Shown here: piece after piece, positions 1 to 10,225 of the stretch | How positions within the stretch are numbered: position 1 is the first letter of the stretch | Layout: every line of letters starts with the position of its first letter | Translations under genes and position numbers: made by a program | NCBI GenBank assembly: GCA_038503065.1 | Contig: JBCAMK010000015.1 | Location: forward strand, 1,426,001-1,490,000 | DNA from: Paragyromitra xinjiangensis | Lineage: Eukaryota > Ascomycota > Pezizomycetes > Pezizales > Discinaceae | Direction of reading: 5' to 3' | DNA length: 64,000 nucleotides | The notes under the pieces: model-generated | What the model saw: the letters and a program-made list of their open reading frames with translations, nothing else | The model's database searches: none | Told to the model about the DNA's origin: nothing

Positions 1-275
1 TGGAAGCCATCTATCCACTGGGAGTTAGCCTTTCTGTCTTATCCATTGCTGCTTTATCTCGCATCCGGGTTCTTCCTGGAGTCTTGGAAAGAACTAACCT
101 GACCGAAGAGACCTGGGCTCTGAGTTGCAGGTGCTTGTGTCTGAGTAGCCGTGGCCGGTGGTTGGGGTTGAGCGACTCTTGCAGGAACCGAGGCAGTCGA
201 TGCTGAACGGGTTTGCTGAGGAGCTGGGGCGCGCCTGGTAGGAGCAGGGCGAGCGGGACCACGAGAACGAGCCAT
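1..275 (-). CDS. MIX17: Mix17/CHCHD2-like mitochondrial twin CX9C protein, N-terminal part (cut by window edge)
   Basis: Exon 1 is 99-275 (ATG at 275) and exon 2 begins at 10 and runs off the left edge; the intron 11-98 is 88 nt with GTTAGT and TAG ends and is phase 0. The first 59 residues are rich in Pro, Ala, Gln and Arg and end in PGLFGQ; the next exon opens with MAS. This arrangement (basic, proline-rich leader followed by a GLFGQMA-type stretch) is typical of the CHCHD2/CHCHD10/Mix17 family, soluble intermembrane-space or matrix proteins with a C-terminal twin CX9C (CHCH) domain. That domain lies outside the window, so the diagnostic cysteines cannot be seen. The family assignment rests on the leader and the conserved junction motif. 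A longer unspliced reading of the region makes no recognisable protein. Confidence 0.75.
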
Positions 276-630
276 TTCGAAAAATTGTTGTGTGATGGAG
301 AATCGACCGGATGAGAAAACGAGAAGGAGTGGCTGGTTTTGAAGTGGGGGGACAAACTGGAGGAGTAAAGTTTGAAGTCGTCGGAAGTTCTCGCCATCAG
401 AAAACCGAAAGTTTGGGTCCCTCCGCCAAGCCCCGCTTACTGGACAGTCATGTGATTGAGTTTAGAATGTTCGGGACTTCACGATGCAAGTTCTAGACTG
501 GACCTGCGTAAATAGGAATAGACAAATAGAACAAGAACGCCTTGCCCTTTATGTAACCCGCAAAGAATAATGTACAGAAGACCCTATTATACACAGTTTC
601 TAAAGGAAATACTTGATATCATATGCCCGC
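276..630. promoter_or_regulatory. Intergenic: MIX17 promoter and LRP1 3' flank
   Basis: This 355-bp stretch lies upstream of MIX17 (minus strand) and downstream of the LRP1 stop. I see no protein-coding signal or repeat in it. It should hold the MIX17 promoter and the LRP1 polyadenylation region. Confidence 0.5.
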
Positions 631-1690
631 CTAATCTCGTCTACGAAAATGCTTCCTCTTGCCTTTTTTCGGCAAGGTTTCTTCTGTGAATGGCCGGTAT
701 TAGTATGATCAATAGTGAGAAACGTAGGAAGGGTAGCACAAACCTTCGTCATTATTAGAAAGCCTATTAGCTTTTTCCGCTTCCTTCCTCTCCTGACGCC
801 TCTTCTTTTTGCTTGCGTTCTTCCTCTCACGCCTGACATCTTCTTCCGTGCCCCCTCCAGTTGTATCTCCATCAAATTTTCTCTTCCCGCCAGGGCTGAC
901 AGAGACCCCATGATTCTTGAAGGTATTGAGGATCCGATTGACCTGCTTTTCGTTTTTCATCTTCTTATCATCCGGCACATCCTCCGTATCATTGATCGTT
1001 AGGATTTTCTCGTGCTCGTATTTGTCCTTTGGATTCTCTTCGTCCGATTCGCTGCCGTCATCTTCTTCCTGTGCTTCCTCATTCGAGGGGTTCTCCGCCT
1101 CCCGACTTTCGATCTTCCGTGACAATTCTTCGAACTTGGCATGGGCGGCTGCCTTCTCTCTAGCCTTTTCCGCTGCGTGTTCGCGATCCCACTTATCGTT
1201 TCCAGCCTGCAGCCAAAGAGGTTAGTGCGATGGTCTCGGGTGATCGATTGATGGGATAAAAGGTGGGATTACCAAATCATGCTTGACGAATCTCGCTACA
1301 ACCTCTTTATTTAGCGCCGTCTCCCGCTTTGCTTCGGTGTTACCGCTCTGTGCATCGTTGATTTTCTTGACGTATTGTTTTACGCGCTCAAGCTCACGCA
1401 TTACTGGGTGTTCTCTCGCGTTGATACCATTGAGTCTTAGGTATGCTTTATGACTATTAGCAGCCATCCAGAAGAAAATCAGGGAGAAGGAGGTACAAAC
1501 AGAAGAGTAAAGAGTCAATGGCATAAGTAGTCAGAACATAGAGACGAGCTTTATCCACGACGGGGAGTTTTGCAGCTATATCTTGAAGAGAGGATTTGAG
1601 CAGGGGGGCAAGGGCTTCGGTGATATCGTCAATTTGATCATCAAGGAGCTCGACGATATCCATCATCTGGTCTGGGCTCATGTTTGCCAT
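631..1690 (-). CDS. LRP1: Exosome cofactor Lrp1/Rrp47 (C1D family, Sas10/C1D domain)
   Basis: Four exons: 1501-1690, 1273-1445, 744-1206 and 631-683 (minus strand), 292 codons. Introns are 55, 66 and 60 nt and all phases agree; the last has a TACTAATAC branch site. The N-terminal half is an acidic/leucine-rich helical Sas10/C1D domain (DIVELLDDQIDDITEALAP, residues about 10-30), continuing across intron 1 as LLFSYLRLNG, the conserved core of the C1D fold. The C-terminal half is highly charged with a lysine/arginine-rich tail ending KGKRKHFRRRD. In yeast Lrp1/Rrp47 binds Rrp6 and RNA and helps the nuclear exosome process 3' ends of rRNA, snRNA and snoRNA. The basic tail is consistent with RNA binding. 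The tail exon was chosen because it removes an otherwise unrelated frame and restores a typical basic end. Divergent from the gene at 2186. Confidence 0.88.
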
Positions 1691-2185
1691 ATCTGCGACT
1701 ATGTTGTGGAGTGGTATGTATTGATGAAGATGATATTTGGGAGGGGGTTGTGTTTGTAGCAGTGGGTCTTACAGATTCTAACATTGAAGTGAAGTTACGC
1801 AGGTCTTGGCAACCGCCAAGCGGTGCGGCTCAAAGGCAATCGCCCTTTAAAAACCTCATTTGGGCCGATTATCATTAGCTCCAGGGTTAGGTTTCTTAAT
1901 TTTTCAACCTCACGTGCAACTAAATAAAACTCGATCCTCATGAAAACCTCCCCTCCACCAGCAATTTCTATCATTGGTATTTCCAACATGTTAAAGGAAG
2001 GAAGGAAGGGAAAGGAAAATTAAAAAAAAGGTAAGGGAAAAAAAGAATAAATATATCCCGTCATCTTTCGGCACTCGCCATTTTTCGCCTTCCATGGACA
2101 ATTGACCTCTACGGATGCAGAGGCTTCACCCATTAGATACCCCCACCTCTTGTTCCTCTTCTCCCGTGGGGTGCTGTCTCTGGCC
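1691..2185. promoter_or_regulatory. Divergent promoter region between LRP1 and the ketopantoate reductase gene
   Basis: 495 bp between two divergent start codons. It contains a purine-rich block at about 1990-2050 (GGAAGGAAGG-type repeats), reading as CT-rich on the LRP1 sense strand, a composition common upstream of fungal housekeeping genes. No coding signal seen. Confidence 0.5.
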
Positions 2186-3499
2186 ATGCGCCTGCAGCCC
2201 TCGGTGATACCCCGCTCATCTCTGCGACTCATGCTCTCATTTCCACCATTGCGGGGACAGCAATCAGCTCCAAAACTGTTCATGGCGACAACAACACAGA
2301 TCCAAAGCATTTCGACATGGCCATCAAACAAGACATATCCATACCCAGAAACAAATCCACAAACCCGAATCCACATCCTCGGAATCGGCAACATTGGCAA
2401 AATTGTTGCTCACTCCCTACGAACTCTTCCTTCGCCACCACCGATCTCGCTACTGTTCCAAGACAAGACCAGGCAGCTGAAATTTGAGGCTGCAGGCTCT
2501 GTAATCAGTCTCTTGCGTCCTCACCGCGATGAATCGTTTGTCACTGGTTTCGATAGCGAGATTTCGAATGTCTACGCGGCTGATGGCACCCCGATTATAT
2601 CCCCGTGGCCAATCTGGAACCTCATCGTAACAACGAAAGCACACCACACCGTCGCGGCACTCCGGCCCATTGCGAGTCGCCTCACGAAGGACTCGACAGT
2701 AGTGATACTTCAGAACGGCATGGGGGTTATCGACGAGATCAAGGCAGAGATATTCCCTGACCCAGCCTCACGACCTCACTTCGTTACTGGAATTACAACA
2801 CATGGAGTCTACAGCAAGAGCCAATTCTCTGTCGTTCAGAAAGGATTTGGTAATATTCGGCTTGGTTACATCCCAGATAGACCAACCATTGAAGCACCGC
2901 CTCAGAATTCGTCCTGGTTCTCACAAGTAGAACCGTTAGTCACCGACAAACCTCCGCCACTCCGCTCCCTTGCACCAACAACTGAATACCTCATAAGTAC
3001 GCTCCTTGAAGCCCCCGAGCTTTCTGTGGACCATATATCACTTCCGGAGCTGCTCTCTGTACAGCTGGAGAAACTCGCCGTCAATGCCGTTGTCAACCCA
3101 CTTACGGTTCTGTTCGATTGCCGTAATGGCGAACTGTTGAATAACTTCTATATCGTGCAGACGATGCGGGTAGTGTTGTGGGAGGTCTCGCAAGTATTGT
3201 GTGCGTTGCCAGAAATTGCATCAGCGCCGGGGAGGGAGGTGCGGTTCTCGGCGGAGAGGCTGTATGATGTGGTCATCAAAGTGATAAGGGCAACGGGGGA
3301 TAATTGGAGTTCTATGGTGCAAGATGTGAGGAATGGGAAGCAGACAGAAGTTGATTATATCAACGGGTTTATAGTGGATAAGGCTAAGGAGACAGGACTG
3401 CCTTGCACGATGAACTTGATGTTGGTGAATGTAGTGAAAGGGAAAGGAAAGATTGTACAGCAAAGGGAGAAGAATGCTATACCATTTGTGGAGGCGTAA
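2186..3499 (+). CDS. PAN5: 2-dehydropantoate 2-reductase (ketopantoate reductase) family protein
   Basis: Single-exon ORF of 437 codons from the first true ATG (2186); the frame is open further upstream but only from non-ATG codons. Ketopantoate reductase makes D-pantoate with NADPH, a step toward pantothenate and coenzyme A. Seen: a Rossmann nucleotide-binding motif LGIGNIG (about residues 65-71), a conserved mid segment with TKAHHT and LQNGMG, and a C-terminal helical domain with the LEKLAVNAVVNPLT motif that carries the family's catalytic lysine, then the NG/LL segment. The first 30 residues are rich in Arg and Ser with few acidic residues (MRLQPSVIPRSSLRLMLS), which may be a mitochondrial presequence; a shorter start at the methionine before ATTTQ would remove it. 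Length is close to fungal homologues. Some fungal members are paralogues not tested for this reaction, so the symbol is by homology only. Confidence 0.82.
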   Translation: MRLQPSVIPRSSLRLMLSFPPLRGQQSAPKLFMATTTQIQSISTWPSNKTYPYPETNPQTRIHILGIGNIGKIVAHSLRTLPSPPPISLLFQDKTRQLKFEAAGSVISLLRPHRDESFVTGFDSEISNVYAADGTPIISPWPIWNLIVTTKAHHTVAALRPIASRLTKDSTVVILQNGMGVIDEIKAEIFPDPASRPHFVTGITTHGVYSKSQFSVVQKGFGNIRLGYIPDRPTIEAPPQNSSWFSQVEPLVTDKPPPLRSLAPTTEYLISTLLEAPELSVDHISLPELLSVQLEKLAVNAVVNPLTVLFDCRNGELLNNFYIVQTMRVVLWEVSQVLCALPEIASAPGREVRFSAERLYDVVIKVIRATGDNWSSMVQDVRNGKQTEVDYINGFIVDKAKETGLPCTMNLMLVNVVKGKGKIVQQREKNAIPFVEA

Positions 3500-3795
3500 A
3501 AGTAGATCGGTGAGTGGGATAGACTAGTTTTTGGTGTTTTTTATATATGGCGGGTGCTTCCAAAACTTCTCTTCTCGTTTCTGTAAATTAGGGGGCGTTT
3601 TAGTCTGCGGATTTCTTTCTCTCATAGGGGCTAAAAGGTACTGCGTTTACATTATCAAAAACATCATGTATATTCTTATAGAATATCATTTATAACTAGA
3701 CTTTTATATTTTGGCATTACCAGTAGCGCCAAGATACCGTAAAAAAATAACAGAAAACTTGCAAGACTCAACCAAATCATCCTCCTCCCATTTTT

Positions 3796-5291
3796 TCACA
3801 TGATATACGCCCCTAGATTCCTTCCACCACCTCCCTCCCTATCTTCACCTTTCATATCCGCCTCCACACTTTCCACCATCCCCAAAACCTGCTCCCATCT
3901 CGTCAACAGCAACCTCTTCACACTCCCCTCAGCAAGATCATCCGCATGTCCCCATGCCTCTCTCCCACGTACTCTCAGTTTCTCCAACAAATCCCCTAAA
4001 TACTCTTCCACTGCAGCCCTCTCACGCTCACCATCCTCTTGTCCAATCAAATAACGCCGCCACCGGTCTACCTTTGTACTATTCCTAGGGCTTCCCGGGT
4101 TCTTAATCAGCATCATCCGCACTGCTGCCTGCGTGCGAAAACAGAATGTAGATCGATCAAAAATGTAATTGCCCAAGAACCCCTCTGCATCAAGATGACG
4201 CTTTTGATCTGGGGTCAAGTCGGCAAGAATATATGTGTCGATGCTGACTTCATCCCATTTGTTAGACTGCGTGGGTAAGATAAACCCGTATTCGCAGAGG
4301 AGGAAGTCGTTGCTGTGGCAACCGTAGGTTACGAAGAGCTGCGTATCGGCAGGAAGGGTGTCTTTGTTAGGAGTTACAATGTACCCGGTTGGTGAGAGTT
4401 CCACTTTGCACTAGAGGATGTGAGTATTGTTGCTGGTTGAAGCTATAACTCAGGTGACAGAAAGGTACTTACGCCATCGTCAGAGTGGTTGAAGTAATCG
4501 ATGAAAGGGCATAGGGCCATGTAGTTTTCTTTAGTGAGTTCCTTGTAGTCTTGTGTGTCGAGTTTATAAAACAGGCTTCTAGTATTCACTGTTTAATTGA
4601 CCGAGTGTTAGGCTGGATGAAACGAGTGATATATCATGAACGATGACGCATACCTACTAGCCAAGAATAGATGTACTCATCCCTTGAAAATTCGAACCCC
4701 AAAGCATTGACTTTTTCGAAATCTGCCTTGAATTTCTTCTTTTGTTCTTCTAGTATAGCTAGTTTACCGTTTAGTCTTAGCCAAGAAGCTAATGATTAAG
4801 TTGAAATCCAGGGTATGCCTACAAATCGTAGATGGTGGCAACAATTCCTGTTGCTCTTTCGTCCAGAGCAGAGGAATCCCCTCAGAAAACTCCTTCAGAC
4901 TGGGCCACACCTTCATCCATGGCGCCCAAAGATTCTTTTCATTTCGTTTCTCCTTTGAAATCGCTGCCGCAAACACAGCATGGGTGGATAGTTCCTTCAG
5001 CAGCACATCAAAGTTGCCTAAAGTAGGACTAAACTGCTTCAAGTTTTCCCTCGTCAGTAACGCAGCCTTTGGTGTAAACGCTATAGTTTCGCCCTCGGAA
5101 AAACCCATGCGGTTCTTGTTCTCGCCCTTTTTAGCCCGGCGTGGGCCCTCGATGGACTCTGTGGAAGCTATTCCAAGACCAGCATTAGGGAAACGTGCAG
5201 GAGTGATCTTATTGAAGGTTATGCCTTGGGTGCGGCACCACGTGAGGAACGATTGGTGTTTTTCGTCACTGGCAGGGTGGTAGGTTGTCAT
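3796..5291 (-). CDS. SET-domain protein lysine methyltransferase (SETD3/LSMT/Rkm-like)
   Basis: Four exons on the minus strand: 4823-5291, 4654-4758, 4473-4588 and 3796-4410 (434 aa). Introns are 64, 65 and 62 nt, phases agree, and the 64-nt intron has a GACTAAAC-like branch site. ATG at 5291 was chosen over an upstream GTG in the same frame. The protein shows the split SET domain of the plant Rubisco-LSMT class: an N-terminal substrate-side segment (AGLGIAST, residues about 30-40), the LLPPST ... ILEEQKKKF inserted helical region, the FIDYFNHS motif (AdoMet binding) encoded by exon 3, and the catalytic-tyrosine segment LFVTYGCHSNDFLLCEYGF-like in exon 4, followed by a helical C-terminal Rubisco-substrate-binding-like domain. 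Fungal relatives include ribosomal protein lysine methyltransferases (Rkm proteins), so a ribosomal protein or other non-histone target is likely but not shown. The C terminus has a glycine-rich acidic loop. Confidence 0.85.
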
Positions 5292-6547
5292 TGTGATATT
5301 TTTGCTAGAATTTTTTTGAGGGATCACCTGTGGCTGTTACTGATAGGTAGGTACGTGTAGTGGAGACAGTAGTTGCGTTATTTGAGTCGACCGTTTTCTT
5401 GTGACTAACCCCTGCGGCTCTGCAGATGCAGGGATACCCATACTTGCGGTTAGCGCTGCCGCTAGCGATCGCAGGAAGAAAATTATTAGAAAGGCTCCTG
5501 GGGTTTTATTCCTGCATTAGGGGAGTTTGGGTTAACTTCTGGGGGTTTGGCTAAGGCCAACCGACATTAACAAAGACAAATAAAACAAAAATAAATAGCT
5601 AAGTAGGGGGCTCGTTTGAGGTTCAAATTTTCTTTCGGCTCAGCAGCATATTCAAAGCGATCAATACACAGCTATAGAGGAGTTAGCTGAGGCACTCCAT
5701 TTAGCAGCAACGACAACATTCGAATATTGTGACGCGCACGTGGGAGACTTTAAGTTAGTGATGATTTATTATCATGGATTATCACTCGACACCGAGAGGA
5801 TCCTGATGTTGAGGAATAGCTTTCTAATATGTTCTTTTCTTTATTCTCTGCCTAGCATTGGTTATTTTTGGATACATTGAGTTCGTTTGACCTCGCTCTC
5901 CATGACATATTTTGGGGTTTAGCAATGCTGAGCGCAGTAGGCTCGTTGAATTTCTATTGGTGGCAGAGTTGTGATATATGAGTAGGGGCTTTTGCCTTGG
6001 CCAAGCAAATTACTAGGTGGTGTCTACACTTGCCAACAACATTTGCTAGATTGTGGACACCCAATACGTTGCCTACCCGTTCTGCATCTGGGGCTGGTTA
6101 TTTTCACCGTATTTGGATTTAATGGTTTTCACTCCTCATAATGCACTTTGTGTTATACGAGCCATATTCTAAGGCTTGCTAGCGTGTGACGCAGTAAGAT
6201 CGGTTGTCTTTCGATAGGTGGTAGAGCTATATACAAAAGAGAGTGTTAAATTTCCCTGTGGCGAAACAGGCGACCAAGCGTCAGGTTTTTCAGTACCACC
6301 TAGGGAATATTTTCTATGGAGAAGCTAGGCATAGAATGCATGTACTCAAGCTCTAATACTATTCACCTGGGAAACGACTATAAATTAACTTCTCGTGTGC
6401 ATACCAACGTAAAACTCAACATACCACCACACTACTGAAACCTGAAACCCTTGGCTTCCACTAACAACCCCGCCCCCACCGTCATCATACATATCCATCA
6501 ACCTAAGAAGCAAGCAAGATCTACTATTTAAAAAATCTATTTATCAC
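5292..6547. other. Intergenic, no gene seen
   Basis: 1.26 kb without a convincing ORF. Two weakly similar segments occur about 255 bp apart (around 5934-5980 and 6189-6233, each with a CGCAGTA...GGTGG(C/T)AGAG pattern), possibly an old duplication. The right end holds a TATA-like ACTATAAATT at about 6378, upstream of the ORF at 6548. Confidence 0.4.
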
Positions 6548-7072
6548 ATGGAGGGCATGCAACAAACGATGTCATGGCTAACCGAAGCAGTAAGGATACA
6601 GGAAGCCGACCCTAGTGCTCCGTTCATACCACCTCCGGAGGAAGATTCAGAGGCTATTACTGCATATCTCGAGTTTTCGAGCGCAGATATCAATGCTGAG
6701 CAGCATAAAGAATCTGCAGCTTTACTCAAAAAGATCATTCCGATATACAGCCCTGCTGCCGCCAAAGTCGCTTACCTTCTTAGACATGCTATTACCGATC
6801 TTAAAACTAGACTCGCTGAGGCTATCAAACTGAGAAATATAGAGGAGATTGCGGAGGATGGGGTAGCGAGAAAATATACTGAAATAATAGAGGAGATCGC
6901 GGAGGATGGGGTGGCGAGGGAATATGCTAAATTCGCAGAGGAGGTGTTACGTATGGCAGCAAAGGGTGACCACCCTGCAGCGCCCTCGTACTGTGATAAA
7001 CTCTTCAAAGAGCTGGAAGATACGTTGAAGGAATGTGATGCCGAAATACTGCAGCAGGGGAGTTCTTCCTAG
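6548..7072 (+). CDS. Hypothetical acidic helical protein with an internal 16-aa repeat
   Basis: ORF of 174 codons with a true ATG and no introns needed. I do not recognise the family. The protein is acidic and mostly predicted helical by composition, with no signal peptide or membrane segment; it has two cysteines near the C terminus and ends GSSS. The central part contains a direct duplication with 48-nt period (about 6839-6880 and 6887-6928) that reads IEEIAEDGVAR twice. The flanks of the two copies have diverged while the core is nearly identical. It stands alone between long intergenic stretches and next to a relic repeat, so it could be a lineage-specific gene, a gene of mobile origin, or a chance ORF. 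Position of a TATA-like element about 170 bp upstream is compatible with transcription. Confidence 0.4.
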   Translation: MEGMQQTMSWLTEAVRIQEADPSAPFIPPPEEDSEAITAYLEFSSADINAEQHKESAALLKKIIPIYSPAAAKVAYLLRHAITDLKTRLAEAIKLRNIEEIAEDGVARKYTEIIEEIAEDGVAREYAKFAEEVLRMAAKGDHPAAPSYCDKLFKELEDTLKECDAEILQQGSSS

Positions 7073-7332
7073 GCTGGTGAGGGGAATTATAGTCTGTGCA
7101 TCATAGAAAGAGGGGACACGGTCAGACAAGTAGAGGGTAAAGCCACGAGGACGGTGGATTTCAACGCGTACGAGCCTAGTGTGAACGATAGTTAGATGGC
7201 CTTAGCAGGGTATCATATGAACTCTACCGCTTATTTGTTTCACGTTACTTTCCTTGCTGTTCCTCGGCCACTGTTAGTTCCCTTCAAGTGTAATCTAGTT
7301 CAAGTCTTCGGTCCGTAGAGTATTTCTATAGT

Positions 7333-7793
7333 GCACGCAATCTTAAATATCGACCACGACTTTGCGCCGATATTCCAACACTCACAACCAGCCAAGTAGG
7401 TCAAGAAAAGCTAGAGAGTCTAGAATCATAGTATTGAAGCTCTCTAGCTTTTTACAGAACACAAATATGAGTAGTTGTGGTGGAATAAAACCTCACTTTT
7501 GGCTGTGAAAAGTGTAAAGTGGAACGTTCTAAAAATTACACTATCTATGATAGGATATACACAGGCAGAAGCTACTTCAACTTTGGTTTTACAAGGGAAA
7601 TTAATATATTTGGGGTCTTAGGAGCACATTTTTGAAAGGAAATACCTTAAAAAGAATTGTTGTTGGAGAGATATAAAAGTTGACTAAAAAGAGGCTGTTT
7701 TTTGTGCGGCGCTTGGCATCCTTGGTAAGACAGAGGCGTTCCACACTCAAATTTTATTGGTCGACATTTAAGACTGGGTGCACCATAGCTATG
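7333..7793 (+). repeat. Relic copy of the 54.4-57.8 kb element core (no minisatellite)
   Basis: About 460 bp aligns by eye with two blocks of the large element: 7333-7650 with 54756-55075, and 7660-7793 with about 57045-57190. Shared landmarks include GCCGATATTCC, GTGGAATAAAACCTCA, TTGGCTGTGAAAAGTGT, GGCGTTCCAC and GATTGGTCGACA-like words. The roughly 2 kb between those blocks in the large element, including its minisatellite, is absent here. A degraded trace of the terminal repeat may remain at about 7290-7315 (CTTCGG word), but no clear ends or target duplication are visible, so this is an old decayed or internally deleted copy. Confidence 0.75.
7406..7452 (+). other. Perfect 13-bp stem hairpin, copy 1 of a covarying pair
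   Basis: Bases 7406-7418 (AAAAGCTAGAGAG) are the exact reverse complement of 7440-7452, separated by a 21-nt loop. The same hairpin, with the same stem and loop lengths but three different base pairs, occurs at 54830-54876. It lies inside the repeat shared by both loci. It could be an RNA structure or a DNA hairpin recognised by a transposase. Confidence 0.8.
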
Positions 7794-10225
7794 AAATTAA
7801 AGCGCTGGGCACTCGCAAGGGAGGTCTGATCGATAGAGTATTAGAATCACTACTTGTCAGTCTATAACTAGTATAATTATCCGCGAATTTGCGGGCATTC
7901 TCTTAGCCATAGGCACGGGACGCCTTGCCTCTCACTACATTCTTTTCTAGGCTCGTGAGCCGTGTGTCTGAGTGGGAGGATTTCACCCCATACCGGCATT
8001 ACACATCACGGGATATCACTCGTGCTACCAAACCATATTCCGTTGGGGATACAGTATGATCGCCCCATAAGAATACGAAATTGAAGCAAACATATATTCT
8101 TATAAAGTATATACTCTTACGGAAAAGTGCTGGCACACATAAAATCCCTGCCCGGACCGGACTACATATTGATATCCTTATAGCTCGAATACTTATAAGG
8201 AGATTTTATCATAGGTTTCCTGATTAGGTATAGCTATAGTAGGTATAAGATTTTCGAAAATATAGGCGTAACTGATCTATCGAGCTAGTACTAAGTTCAA
8301 GTCGAGTAAGTTAAGTTTATGAAAAGGCCTAGTTGTACCTTGTTCCAGTCAAAAGGATTCTTGTGCATGGGTTCCAGTCGCAGGATCAGTCGCGAGCAAG
8401 GGCCACATTCTCCTTCACCTTCACCTCACAGATAGCTTGGGGAAATGAGCAATTAGGTAAGCCTTTCACTACACGTACTTTCGTAAAATTTAAGCCGCTA
8501 AAAAAGGCCCAGGAATAGCCTTATCTCGAAGAGGAAGACAATACACTATGAACAATTTGAGTTTAGGAGATAATAAACCGAGAGTAACTTTTACATAAGG
8601 GAAAGCTGCCTAGAAGTTGTTATCTAGCTGCAGTCTCAAACCTATACTACATGTAGGTCAGTAAACGACTAGGTCCTCTAATTTTGGGCCCTTGGTCTGG
8701 CACCAGGATTATAACACTCGAAGGTTATCGTCCATTCTACGAAAATCACTACCCTAAAGTGGTTATATGCATAAAGTAATCACCCTCTATTGATCTCGTC
8801 ACAGGCAGGGGGCCACTAGCTCTTTGTTAAAAAAAATACAGTGTAACCTAGTCTCGTGCCCAGCCCCACTGCGCAGCTTGCCGTCGTCTACGGTGTGCAG
8901 CAGCCATAGGCAGTAGGAGATGGGAACGAGCTTAAGTATAACCTATCATAATTACATTTCACCCGTATCCCTGTCAAGGCGTAAGAAAAACCAGAATTGA
9001 ATTTCAATAGCTTTTCGCTAGGAAAATCTTGTTTTTTTATCCCTGCAATAGGAAAGAGCCCTGGGGGTGAAATTATGATGTACCCTACTGTAGACGGTTC
9101 AGAAATAGTAGACTTTCCTACCTCAAAGATATTAATCAACTATGTAGATTGTGTAGATGGTTGTTCTATACCACGGATATGTCTGTTGAGGGGCTCCTAG
9201 CATCTTATCATAGCATCACATGATGTTATCATATAGGCGAGACGTGTCAGCTGTTGAAGGGATTAATTCTTGAAAGGCTCTTTGTAATTTATGGCGATTC
9301 TATTTTCTTCAATACTATTTTCTGAGGGGTCTTTCCATTTCCTTTATGAGATCCCGCTCTTTCAACTTTATTCTAGGCCCCACCAACACATTACACTGTC
9401 TCCTTTGTGCCAACTAAAAGGTTAGCGAGGGGATCAACGAAGGAGCAAGAAGTTTGTAGTATAAGATTTCCGCTAGCCAGAGAGCTGTATATATAGAGCA
9501 GAGAGCACCCGCTTGTATCTGGGGTTTTCCGTCACAAAATACACATTTGAAGCAGAATAATATCCATTCAACATCAACCAACACATTCAATTACGTCCAG
9601 CAAGACCAACTGAAGATTTACCAAGGCATTGACTGAGCCAGATTCACATAAGATAACCTTCTTCCCTCTCCTAAGAGAAATAATTAAGCATTCACACATA
9701 AAGTCTATAACGGATACCTAACAAAAGTTTCCCAAATAAATCATAGATCACCAACAGATATCGACCAACTAGAGATATTTATCAACTCGCGTCTCCCCTA
9801 GACAGGCGAAGAAGCAATGGAGATTAATAAAAACTCCATATATTGTTGACACAAGCAAAACACTCGAAGAAGCTGGTGTGATACCTCCATGCTATGTACT
9901 GTTTCTGGGAAGCGGCATTCAATGACGGCCAGGCATTGATGCCGTCGGTTAAGACACCGGAATTATAGATATCGACATTTTAACTATCATCTCAAGTGCT
10001 AGTAGGAAAAGACCAAAAGATTCAAATACCCCCACGTAATATCCCGCGATATCAAGGTTCTCCCGATTCGGCGGCAACTGCCACCCAAGTTACACCATGA
10101 TCAACGGCTATTACGCACCCAACCCTAACCCTCACAGCTTCGCCTCATCACTAAACCACCCCGAGAGAGCCACGGTTGTCTGATATCTCTCCTCTCCTCC
10201 GACCACCCTCATACGCAAAACAATC
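7794..10225. other. Intergenic, gene-poor
   Basis: About 2.4 kb with no ORF I can support. It is AT-rich with small palindromes (for example CTTATAGCTCGAATACTTATAAG-like DNA near 8178-8200) and one short hairpin element at 8853-8930. The last few hundred bases before 10226 should contain the promoter of the thioredoxin-like gene; a short telomere-like ACCCTAACCC occurs near 10122 but is too short to mean anything. Confidence 0.4.
8853..8930 (+). repeat. Short terminal-inverted hairpin element (family also at 41.8 kb)
   Basis: 78 bp beginning CTCGTGCCCAGCCCCACT and ending with an imperfect inverted copy (GATGGGAACGAG). The internal words GCGCAGCTTGC and GTGCAGCAGCCAT match the copy at 41862-41931 almost base for base, and a shortened copy in opposite orientation lies at 41785-41840. 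It has no coding capacity. This is a small MITE-like family. Confidence 0.7.

Noticed and set aside
2102..2185. N-terminal extension of the ketopantoate reductase frame
   Set aside because: The frame is open but starts at a TTG codon; the first ATG is 2186, so the extension is unlikely to be translated.
5292..5327. Upstream start of the SET protein at 5327
   Set aside because: The codon is GTG; the in-frame ATG at 5291 gives a normal N terminus.
10122..10132. Telomere-like ACCCTAACCC
   Set aside because: Only about 1.5 units; no array.
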